Assembly: GCF_023078275.1 (NCBI RefSeq)
Contig: NC_062978.1
Coordinates: 10,306,585 to 10,370,584 of the forward strand
Source: Leguminivora glycinivorella
Lineage: Eukaryota > Arthropoda > Insecta > Lepidoptera > Tortricidae
Direction: 5' to 3'
DNA length: 64,000 nt
The notes beneath the pieces were generated by a model. The model searched no databases and was not told the DNA's origin. It was given only the letters and a program-made list of their open reading frames with translations. This document shows, piece after piece, positions 54,569 to 64,000 of this stretch. The position numbers were made by a program, and so were the translations under genes. The first letter of the stretch is position 1. Each line of letters starts with the position of its first letter.

Positions 54569-56718
54569 TGTAACGGACCACACAGTCCTCGGTTCAAATC
54601 ATAAGATATATCTATAATAATTATGCTTAGAAACAAATGCATACAGAGATAAAAACTTAAAAATTGCAAATAAATAAAACGAAAACAACTTACATACGAA
54701 ATGGAATTCCAACAAATTAAAAATAGAAATTCTCGGAATTAAAACCGGCACAATAGGCGTTTTAGGCACATTAGGCGAAATCGGCACAATAGGCGTTTTA
54801 GGCACAATAAGGCAAGTCCGGCACATTAGGCGTTTTAGGCACATCTGGCGAAATCAGACATTCTTAGCCATAAAACAACACAGCGCATGCGTTAAAATCG
54901 GGACAATAAAACTCAGAGCGCAGCGTCAGAGAGGGCATTCGGCGAGGGAACGTTGAGGTGTTGACATCAGGAGTTTAAGATACAAGATTGAGAGGTTGGA
55001 GACTGGCGAGAAGGTATCTTGGTAAAGTAGACTTGAAGACTACCAGTAAGTGTCCAAATTGTTTATTTTGAATGTGTTTATATTTGTAATTTTAGATTAG
55101 TGCTATTTTTTGAAGGTGATAATTTTAAATAGTGGTACTTATTCATTTCATATGAACAAGATATTCATGAATGTTATATTTATGTGGTAATTATTTAAAG
55201 TCGTTCAAATTTCAATTTATTTATTACATACAAATTAACACTAACGGTTAATTTGGAATATTATTAAAATTCGGATCTGAGTATCTCTAATATGACTACT
55301 ATATATAACAAATAGATACATAAAATATTACACATATTTACTTTATGTACATACACATTCTATTAGCTAGAATCTCTTTGGGTGATTAGAAGGATTTTCA
55401 TACTATTGTCTCATCCTTAAGTAAGATAATTTTGCTATATCAATGAAGTAGGATTAATAACTTTATTTATTGTTCATAACATGTAAACTTTATTAGAGTT
55501 AAAGGATAACTTGTGGGAATTAATACTAATACTAAATACTAGGGAGGCATAGGACATCTATGGATGTTAGGATCCTGTCGCTATCAAGGAGAATCATTGA
55601 TATAAAAATAAGATTGTTCACAAAAGTTGAATCATTGACACTGGCCTCGAGATTGGCAGACTTTGGAATCATCATTCCATTTTCATAATATGGTTAACGA
55701 TAACGTTGTCTGGGAGACCAAACAATTCTAGCATTGACTAGTGAAACACGATGTCAAGCAATGGACCACTATACTCGGAACGTGGGAAATTGCACGCATA
55801 TAGAATTTATATTTTGTGATCTTGGACAACCTTCGATGGCTATGGCCGAACCAAAATATATATATGGGATGGCGTGTGAGTCTGGGGTTTTGTCGTTCGA
55901 AAGGCTAGATCAATGAAGTATTTGTCTTAGTATCAAAAGAAGGTCAATGAATAGGCCCAATAAAGGGTATCAAAATAGATATTCTGTTTCCTTGATAGAC
56001 CAGGGGTAGGCAGAGCAGTTTCTATCCTGACGTTAGAGGACTTGGTTGCAGAAACATCCCAAAACATATAAAATTATACCGGGATTAAAGGATCCTTGAT
56101 TAAATATTTGATATCTACTATTATGGTAGTACATTTTTAAGTAGAGCAAAGACACTTTACATCAGTTTACTTTTGTTCTAAGGATCCCATTTGTTCAATG
56201 TTTGATAAAGCATAAATTGAACCAGCAACCTAGTTTGTACATATGCTCGAGCGAGGTCCTTATAATAGGCTATATTATATTATACACCTATTATTCCTAC
56301 GTATAAGGGACTCGTGGGTCGGAAACAATTAACCCCATTTTAAATAATGTCTTGTATTTATTTTTAATATATTTCCTGTATTTATATTCCTTACACAATT
56401 TTACCATTCTCATACACTTTTATCTCAACGCACTAAATTCTTTCACAAATGACGTTCTCTCAGCTTATTATACCTCAAGTGAATATATTACTGCCTTAGT
56501 TTTATCAACTTAAATTTTCCCCTAATAGCAAGTTCCCAAAGGTAAAAAGAATCTGGATTGCTACGCACAACTACGGGGTCCTACCACTTACTAGACGATC
56601 ACAGTATTTGTTTTAATGGCCAATTTTTAATAGTGTATTGTTTTAATTAGGGCTAACAATTTGGACTTAAGTTAGGTAATTTAGGGTGTAATTAATTAAG
56701 GGGTAGCGGGGTGTTATA
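54569..56718 (+). repeat. LARD 3' LTR, 2150 bp
   Basis: Starts TGTAACGGACC and ends GTTATA. It shows the uninterrupted target of the MITE found in the 5' LTR. No substitutions against the 5' LTR were noticed on reading. Confidence 0.88.
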
Positions 56719-57019
56719 GGTGTATGTCTTGCTTGTATGATTGCTTCAATATTTGAGGCACTTAATAATACTATTTAACTTTAAAATCTTCTACACAACA
56801 TCAACTTATTTATTTGTGTGTTATATTTATCGATACTCTATGTGGTGTAGTATAGAACATCTTGCCAGAGATTTATCCTTGCACGTCCGGCCGGCGTTGC
56901 GCTGTGAAAGAAATATTATCGTTGATATAGTGAAGTTCAGGTTCATTAATTTATTGTAAAGAAATGAGGCACGAATTGAATATGAGTTTTCCCTGTTAAA
57001 GGGCTAAGAATCAGACCAG

Positions 57020-57125
57020 GGTGCGAAGCAAACGCTCACGAAACGCTCACGAAACGAAACGCTCGTAGATATCTATCTCTATCGCTCGTGCGTTTCGCGT
57101 CGCAGAAATGCCATTCGGCTACGGC
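57020..57125. mobile_element. Fold-back MITE, family A copy 2
   Basis: Right end atgccattcggctacggc, with agatatctatctctatcgct inside. The left end is shortened (ggtgcgaagcaaacgc). ACCAG flanks both sides (57015-57019, 57126-57130) as a 5-bp target duplication. Confidence 0.65.
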
Positions 57126-57130
57126 ACCAG

Positions 57131-58465
57131 ATACTCTAAATAGGCGTTATGATACTTATTGATGCATTCCTCATTCCTGTCATGAATAGAATGTCCAACC
57201 TAGCCGGCCGCTGCTGCTCAGCCGCTGCTGCAAAGTTGCAGTAATCACATAACATTCATAATTATTCACATTACACCAGCGTGACTTCTGCTTGTAGTTC
57301 GACCTTACTGGCAAGGTACTAATTGCTGCAAAGTGTAAACGGGCACACTGATCACCAGTTCTAGGATATCATCCTGTCAGGATTTGTTCTCATATCGACC
57401 GGTAAACTGGTAATCTGTAGACCCCTTAACACCACTCTGAGGAGATCAAACTTCGTGTCTGTTAAGGACAAAAACTTTTACCGAAAAAGGCATTGAAGCC
57501 ACCCTTGTCAGCCACAGCCCTCACTTTTACATAGATTAACACGCCAGGTACCTTGGGGTAGGATAATATAATTACTGACAATCGATGGCTGCTCCCTCAA
57601 GGTATTGAGGGCAGAGACGTCTTGCTGTGATATTTATTGGAACATTTTTTCAAATTTCGAACGTTCGTGCAGCCGCCCGTGATTATTTTTAATTTGTTTA
57701 TTTTATAGTTGCTCGGCATGCGTTTATTTTGAATTAAATCGACTTTAATCTTTATGCTTATTAAATAAAAAATTAGTAGGTATAAAATAGTATATCTTCA
57801 CCACACCGACTGGTAACGTTCTTAATCAAAAGCAAGAGAGCTTTTGCCGTTATGTATGACAAAAACAACTGAAAATATTTTACTATATTCGAGATGGTTA
57901 TAAAAACAAATAAGAGTATCGTATGCGGAAAATTATAAAACCAATTATGTATCAAAACAAGCTCCGCCCGAATATGAAACAGAATCAAAACAAACGATCA
58001 TCACTGTTCGTACATTTTGGAAAAAACAGCAGCGAAAAAGCTTTACTTAATATCAACAGAGGTTTTTTTTCTAAATATTACGACCTTATGAATACTTTGG
58101 AAAGAAAAAACACCATTTATCATAGGCGACGGCTAAACGGATTCTCAAGCTATTCAGGATGGAACCAAATCTTTTCACGCGTCCAGTGCTTGGTTCCCTT
58201 CAACATTGTACTTTTCTTAGTGAAGAATCTGACTGAATGACTAGCAATGCGATGGATACATAAGGTATGTTAGACTAATATAAATTAAATATGTTATTTG
58301 GTTATATGTATTGTAAACAATTTTGTTTTTGTGTGTGTATTAGAGACATTATACCTAGGGTAGGTATATAGATACTTACTTTTCTCATACAAAATTGACT
58401 AGATTTTCTACTCTTATTTGCCAGGCTATTTTTATTTATGAACTATCATCATCCTCCTTGCGTTA
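57131..58465. other. Mostly unrecognised sequence
   Basis: A ccggccgctgctgctcagcc block near 57201 resembles a known short repeat. The 105-codon frame at 57923 lacks family motifs. Confidence 0.4.
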
Positions 58466-58600
58466 TCCCGGCATTTGCCACGGCTCATGGGAGCCTGGGG
58501 TCCGCTTTGACAACTATCCCCAAGATTTGGCGAAGGCACTAGGTTTACGAAAGCGACTGCCATCCGACCTTCCAACCCGAACGGTAACTAGGCCTTACTT
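58466..58600. repeat. Dispersed repeat I copy 3
   Basis: gcatttgccacggctcatgg, gtccgctttgacaactatcc and gaaagcgactgccatccgac; a 3'-truncated copy. Confidence 0.6.
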
Positions 58601-58865
58601 TATTTTATGAATTTATGAACTATTAAAACGTTAATTTGAAATTTACTCAATTAGATTTAGGTACCATAGATATAAAATTACGGAACACTTTATTGTATGG
58701 TTGTTATGATGACTATAGGTACTGTTACATATTTAAAGTTTACTTTGACAATAACGATCTAATTGAAATACCTTATCACATTGTAGTTAAAAAATTGAAT
58801 AAAAAAAAACTTTCAAAAACAATGCATTTACTACCTTTATAATAACCACAAAATTAAAATTTTGA

Positions 58866-59062
58866 AAAAAACCCCGACCGCGACGTAGTAGACCGATTTT
58901 CATGAAACATAGCTAATAACACTCCCCGCTAACTCAGCTTTCAAACAAAAAAAACTAAATCTAAATCGGTTCATCCGTTCGGGAGCTACGATGCCACAGA
59001 CAGACACACACATAGACACGTCAAACTTATAACACTCCGTCGTTTTTGCGTCGGGGGTTAAA
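58866..59062. repeat. Dispersed repeat J with inverted ends
   Basis: Starts cccgaccgcgacgtagtaga and ends cgtttttgcgtcgggggtt; cccgac/gtcggg are inverted at the ends. The interior ggttcatccgttcgggagct is widespread in Lepidoptera as I know it. Confidence 0.6.
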
Positions 59063-59365
59063 AACAGATAACGATTGCAATTAGTCCGTGACTGAATATA
59101 TTTCCAGCAAGAGACAAGTTTAAACTTTTAAAGCGTTAACTTGATAGAAGTAATTTATTTCGCTGTAGCACATAAAAGGTTCTCGCGTTTAAAATTTTAA
59201 TGCACTAACAACGGCGCGAAAATAAAGCGGCTTGCAATTTTAATACGAATGTAACGTGGAAGATATTTTTGTACGGATCGGGCAAAATGTTTCAATAAAT
59301 AGCCATGCCGGTGTCACTGCTGCGATCATAATTCACAGCTCTTAATTTATCGGTTGAACTGGGTA

Positions 59366-59761
59366 CCTAGCCAATGTCTCGATCACTTACGCGCCGTAGC
59401 GTTTCGTAGCCAGCCTCCGTAGCCGAATAGCATTTTTGCGACGCCAAACGACGCAGACATGAAGTCTGGCTCTGTCCTGCAAATACGCAAGAGCGATAGA
59501 GATAGATCGCATTTCTGCGACGTTTGGCGTTGCTACGGGGCCAGCAATCGTTGATTCTAAGTGGCGATCTCAGAATAGAGAGAGGGGTTGGTCTGTGGTG
59601 GCGAACGAAATATGGTTCTGTCGCGCCACTACAAAAAAATTAAAGCGTAAGCGATTCTGACGATGGTTAGGTACCTAGCTCTCTCTGTCGCTCTTACGTA
59701 TTACTGACAGAGCTGCGGTTCGATCGCTACGTAGCGTCAACGATTGAGACTTTGGCTAGGC
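59366..59761. mobile_element. Outer MITE hosting a nested family A MITE
   Basis: cctagccaatgtctcgatca at the left and its near complement tgagactttggctagg at the right bound about 396 bp. Family A copy 3 sits inside at 59415-59540. Confidence 0.6.
59415..59540. mobile_element. Fold-back MITE, family A copy 3 (nested)
   Basis: Ends ctccgtagc and gctacgggg face each other. CCAGC flanks both sides (59410-59414 and 59541-59545) as a perfect 5-bp target duplication. The interior has cgatagagatagat. Confidence 0.75.
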
Positions 59762-60358
59762 CGGCTATACCGAAAATATCGCAGTATAAACAAGTTAACC
59801 AATCAGCGCAGGTGATTCAAAAATTAAAAATATTTTCATTTGTCTTAGACATATTTTGTTTGCGCGGAAATCCTTTAAAACTATTTTATTTTCATTGATG
59901 TATTTCTTTTTTTAATTTCCTCGTGTAGAAGATAAATCAAGCCAAAATTAATTAAATTACAAACTTCCCTAATACCGCAAGAACAAACAAGATCATACTG
60001 ATAACGTAACCACATTTAGTAAAAGTTAACGCGGGGACCCCACATCACGAAACTGCAGAGTCAGTTCCTTCGCCGACCCTCAAAAGGTCACTCACCTTGA
60101 CATTCACTCAATATCTAGTATTTAACCCGAATGTTTAATCAACCGTATTCCATACCGAGATATTACGACACAGAAAGTCTGCATGAGCAAATAAAGGGTT
60201 GAATTCGGACCTGCGCTCACTGCACCCCTCAACTCAAAAATCCTAAATACACGAGCATTTAGCGTTTTCGTTTAATCCCTTATTTACGGCGTTCGTCAGT
60301 TTAAATAATTTGCGTGGACCGGACTCGCCGCGGGATTAATTTGAGCACGAAAATCAAA
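59762..60358. other. Sequence with nothing recognised
   Basis: No supported gene. A possible short exon just downstream is discussed under findings. Confidence 0.4.
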
Positions 60359-60499
60359 ATGGCCGCCAGCTCAGGTACGAGTACTTATAATACGTTATCC
60401 GGGAACCGTCTAGGTAATTTGTGTGTACAAAAAAAGACAGTATAAATTAAGGATACTCCAGCGACCAATATGGTGGAAAATTTTGCTGGCTTAGTTGAA

Positions 60500-60571
60500 G
60501 GCTTGGTGGCTCAGTTAGCAGAGCGCTGGAGTATCGATCCAGAGACCGTGAGTTCAAATCTCACCGAAGGC
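60500..60571 (+). tRNA. tRNA-like sequence (pseudogene or SINE head)
   Basis: Clover-leaf pieces: D-arm gctcagttagcagagc, anticodon arm ctgga/tccag around gtatcga, T-arm gtgag/ctcac around ttcaaat. The predicted anticodon is ATC, which would read an Asp codon, whereas Asp tRNAs normally carry GTC. The acceptor stem has two mismatches. It is more likely a tRNA pseudogene or a SINE head than a functional gene. Confidence 0.5.
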
Positions 60572-60654
60572 ATTCGGTAATTTTCCATTTAAAAAATATG
60601 TCGTCATCATTTATTTAATAACACCTTGCCATATAGCTAGGTTCATAGCATATT

Positions 60655-60846
60655 AATACATTACATCCATACTAATATTACAAATGGAAAAGTGTGTGTG
60701 TCTGTTTGTTTGTCCGTCCTTCACGGCAAAACGGAGCGACGAATTGTCGTGATTTTTTAAGTGGAGATAGTTGAAGGGATGGTGAGTGACATAGGCTACT
60801 TTTTGTCTCTTTCTAACGCGAGCAAAGCCGCGGGCAAAAGCTAGTA
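60655..60846 (+). repeat. Dispersed repeat D copy 3
   Basis: catccatactaatattacaa, aagtgtgtgtgtctgtttgt, ttcacggcaaaacggagcga, gtctctttctaacgcgagca and ccgcgggcaaaagctagta, a complete copy of the repeat at 21168 and 22832. Confidence 0.7.
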
Positions 60847-61178
60847 TTATTATATTTCAATCCACAATACAAGGGCACATAATACAATATGTAGGTCTAT
60901 TCTATGAATGCAAGTCTACTTATAATGTACGAGTAAATAGAAAATTCCACGTCCTTGCAGTCATAGAGGTGCCTCTGCATCAGAAGCATTGAAGGCGACT
61001 TGGAGGAACTGTCATTGGTAAAACTATTTGATGCGTCAGAAACCGTAAAATGTTTCTGAATGGAACATAGGTTAATCTGAGGGGAGCAAAGAAGGCACGT
61101 TTTACGGAACTCAATGTATTTAAGTACATAGTTTGACAAAAACATTACATCTGCATAAAAACTGTATGCACTATGCCT
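60847..61178. other. Sequence with nothing recognised
   Basis: No supported feature. Confidence 0.4.
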
Positions 61179-61320
61179 GCCGGCGTATCATGCTGCCAAT
61201 TTTATCACTTATCCACGGATAAAGCATCCGTCACGCTTTAGCAAGTATGTCAGTGTAAGAGTGACAGATGTCTTATCCACGCAGATAAGTGATAAAATTG
61301 AAAGTATGATACGCCGGCTG
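61179..61320 (-). mobile_element. MITE family B copy 2 with palindromic ends
   Basis: ccaattttatcacttatcca to gataagtgataaaattg matches the complement of 9990-10096. Flanking gccggcgtatcat (61180) and atgatacgccggc (about 61307) extend the palindrome beyond the part shared with copy 1. Confidence 0.7.
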
Positions 61321-61779
61321 CTCTTTCACGTAAAAAACGTAAAGTTTGGTACCTATTCCTCAGTACACTTGTGCTACGATAATGAAGCACTTCATATCAC
61401 TCTTCTACGTGTATGATTGTGCAACAATGACAGTTTTGCATTTGAGATAAAATCAGAAACAACCTTATAGACTGGCAGACAATCCTACTAAAACATGTTA
61501 ATATCGAACACAGATTCCCGCCGTCCTTAAAATAGCCCCCGTCACGTCCGAGAGAATGAGACAGCGAGGCAGGCCCCCTGATTTATTAGTTGTCCCGCTC
61601 GCACGGTACCTCGTCGTAATTTGGAGTCGCACGTAAATCTTGTTACTCGTGGAAATAGCGTGTTACTAGAAGGGATGCATCGATCAACGGCAGGAACTTT
61701 AGCGCATTAGGCAAAGATAAAATGGCTTTAAGGTGCTTCTCCTTGTGAAAGACTTCTTTTTTCTTTAAGTATGAATGGG
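61321..61779. other. Sequence with nothing recognised
   Basis: No supported feature. Confidence 0.4.
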
Positions 61780-61862
61780 TAGACGTTTGACCACGATCAC
61801 ACCTGATGGTAAGTGATGATGCGGTCTACGGTGGAGCACGCTTACCTATGAGATACCTATTT
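61780..61862. repeat. Dispersed repeat fragment K
   Basis: cacacctgatggtaagtgat and gatgcggtctacggtggagc, then cctatttactcttgct, a block I know as common in Lepidoptera. Confidence 0.5.
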
Positions 61863-61888
61863 ACTCTTGCTTTAAAGAGACCTGGCCC

Positions 61889-61961
61889 CGTAGCCGAAAG
61901 GAATTTCTCCGGCGCGAAACGAAAACGAAACGACGCGGTCTATATACGGGGCGGATACGGG
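61889..61961. mobile_element. Fold-back MITE, family A copy 4, shortened
   Basis: ccccgtagccgaaaggaatttctccg at the left and a decayed gatacgggg at the right. cctgg and cctga flank it, a diverged target duplication. Confidence 0.5.
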
Positions 61962-62098
61962 GCCTGAGATCTCTATAAGCTAAAAGTACCAGTGGTCGAC
62001 AGTGATCCAGTGGATGCTTCTAGCATTGATTTGATTGGGGTCAGTTAGTGGGGGGGTGGGCTCAGTTACAAGATAGATTATAAATAAGAAGTTTATAA

Positions 62099-62238
62099 CA
62101 TCCTATACATTAAAATGCGACCGCCTAAGAACGCGTTAACGCCAATCTACAAGCAATCGATGGCAACAAGGCATTTTTAGTGGTGCCATCTACTATTTGC
62201 ACGTTCTTAGGCGGTCGCATTTTAATGTATGGGATGGA
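62099..62238. mobile_element. Hairpin MITE with 29-bp perfect arms
   Basis: atacattaaaatgcgaccgc... (62105-62133) is exactly complementary to 62202-62230. Complementarity extends to about 36 bases with one mismatch. The interior is 68 bases and non-coding. Confidence 0.75.
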
Positions 62239-63416
62239 CCTTTTTATATCTATGACTACAGTATGTAAACTTCAACAGTCAGCAATGTAATTTAAGTATA
62301 AATAAGCTTTGGACCATTTTATTAGTATTAGCCTGTCGAGCACTGGTACTTACTCTAAAGTCATATCCAAAATATGATCGAGTAAACACGACATTAGCTT
62401 CGTTAAGATCCGCATACCCATTCACCGCGATCCCGGATTACATAGTTTACTTAAATAGCATCGACCGGTAACAATGTTACTAAATATGCGTGGTTTGCTA
62501 CGCAGTGCGTACGCTACGCGCCTACGGATTTCGTAGCTCGTTAGTGGCGTCAACCGAAGGAACCACAGCTTTATGTAGATATTTACACCGTGGCTTGATG
62601 GCCTGATATGAAAATTAATATATGTTGAAAATTAGTTTGATATGATATAGATCGGACATGCCAATTGACGTTTAGTCAAACAAAAATGCACATACTCGTG
62701 TCCAATGTAAATCGTATCTATAGCATTTTTAAATCAAGTTTGTATCAAGCTGCAGGACAGGTTTGAAATATTTTTCCAATATTTCAAAAAAATTACATAT
62801 TTTAGTGTAATCCAATCCAACACATAACACATGTTACGAGTATGTTCGTTCCTATGCACATAATAGATTTATTCAAATATCACCGTAGTAGGTAGTCCAA
62901 CAAAAACATCAAGCACTTACTTACTCTACTATCCTATGCTAAAAGAGACAGTATCGCACTTAGTGTATTAATATTATTTTATTGGAATTTTAATGCAGAT
63001 TTTAATCAACCCTAAGCTACTTATTTAAAACTAAAAGTGGCTATTTTATACTGTATTACCTAAGCTCAAATCATTAAGCACTACTCTACTTCTAATAAAG
63101 AATGTTCTCAAGACAAATGTATCGTTTATTTCTTATCGAGTAGCAGGTGTTAGGCGCCCCTCAGACCCCCAAGCCCCTAAGTAGGGGACGCAACACTTGC
63201 GAGCATTTTTTGTCGATTTAGACATTACCGCTTAAGTCTGAAAATTGCCACTTCCACAATAACGCCGGCTATATGAAATATGGGAAGTAAACGATATAAC
63301 TCTTATGGATTTGAATGGTACAGGTAAAAACTTGAGGAAATATATGGCCGGATATTTTACTGATTGCATTAGTTGATTAGTTTTCAGTGTTTGATCAATC
63401 AAAATATTTCTGATAA
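62239..63416. other. Sequence with nothing recognised
   Basis: No supported feature. Confidence 0.45.
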
Positions 63417-63439
63417 TAATAATAATAATAATAATAATA
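63417..63439. repeat. (AAT)n microsatellite
   Basis: About seven to eight tandem AAT units. Confidence 0.9.
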
Positions 63440-63670
63440 AGTATTTATTGGTCTTAAATCACTTAACAACTATTTTACAATAGAATAGTTAAACGATACA
63501 CAAAATCATGAGACTTTGATACTTGCAATAGGAGAACCTGTGCTACAAGTATCAATTTCTTCCATATGTCTAAAGCATTATGTAATAAGAGACATTATAT
63601 TAGTTGCCAATACAAAAGTTAGAAATTAAAGGAAAATAAGCCAAAGTAAAAGTAACAGTAATATACAAGC

Positions 63671-63837
<167 letters not shown>

Positions 63838-63886
63838 AAAGTGTACCCATTCTTGTTGTTTGTACCCATGTACATTATGTATTGTG

Positions 63887-63905
63887 AATATATATATATA
63901 TATAT
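63887..63905. repeat. (TA)n microsatellite
   Basis: About nine TA units. Confidence 0.9.
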
Positions 63906-64000
63906 CTGCCTAATAGGTAAGTTTATGTTATAGGATGCAGAAGATCTTCTGTGCGATCATAGTTTAGGCTTAACAACCAGGTGTTTACATCTTTCTTACA

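Larger units (their letters stand above)
44675..56718 (+). mobile_element. LARD-like LTR element, non-coding, 12 kb
   Basis: Two direct repeats (44675-47414 and 54569-56718) start TGTAACGGACC and end GGTGTTATA, and the tetramer ggtg flanks the whole unit on both sides (44671-44674 and 56719-56722) as a target duplication. A purine tract aaaaggggcaga (54557-54568) abuts the second repeat, giving plus orientation. The 7.15-kb interior has no frame above about 100 codons. It is therefore an LTR element lacking gag and pol, of the large-derivative kind, mobilised by proteins from elsewhere. No TGG-type primer site is obvious after the 5' LTR. The LTR 3' end is TA rather than the usual CA. Confidence 0.85.

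Noticed and set aside
44675..56718. Segmental duplication as the explanation for the 2.15-kb direct repeat
   Set aside because: The GGTG flanking duplication, TGTAAC/GTTATA-type ends and a purine tract abutting the second copy fit LTRs better.

Overview
The window reads as AT-rich, TE-dense intergenic DNA of a moth or butterfly (Lepidoptera). This rests on base composition, on many short repeats of a kind I know as widespread in lepidopteran genomes (for example the 'gcttttgcccgcggcttcgc' block and the 'cacgcctgtatcccataaag' block), and on insect-type Ty3/gypsy, CR1-group LINE, Transib and MITE elements. No convincing host protein-coding gene was found. Family names for the short repeats are from memory and were not checked against a database.

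Layout. 1-14751: MITEs, a tRNA-SINE pair, a multi-arm inverted repeat (5149-5413) and a 1.16-kb non-autonomous Transib element (2845-4008). The Transib element keeps the RAG1-like C-terminal part of its transposase, and its terminal repeats are laid out like V(D)J 23-RSS signals. 14752-20446: a nearly intact Ty3/gypsy LTR retrotransposon with one 1507-codon Gag-Pol frame, a Lys-tRNA-type primer site and a duplicated hairpin plus polypurine tract. 20447-24100: MITEs and three degraded LINE 3' coding ends. 24101-29799: a 5'-truncated CR1-group LINE on the minus strand, whose ORF1 and ORF2 lie in one frame separated by a single TGA. 29800-44674: dispersed repeats, a second LINE 3' end of a related subfamily (32173-33020), palindromic elements, two tRNA-like SINE heads and long stretches with nothing recognisable. 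44675-56718: a 12-kb LTR element with 2150-bp LTRs that look identical, a 4-bp target duplication and no coding capacity (a LARD-like passenger). Its 5' LTR carries a 587-bp Harbinger-type MITE, and the sister LTR preserves the exact empty site. 56719-64000: nested MITEs, a tRNA-like sequence, more dispersed repeats and long microsatellites.

How it fits together. Only the gypsy element looks capable of coding for its own movement. The LARD-like element and the MITEs must depend on enzymes supplied elsewhere. The nesting gives a relative chronology: old SINE/LINE debris, then the LARD-like insertion carrying such debris inside it, then the MITE in its 5' LTR. Identity statements come from reading the sequence by eye and not from a computed alignment.
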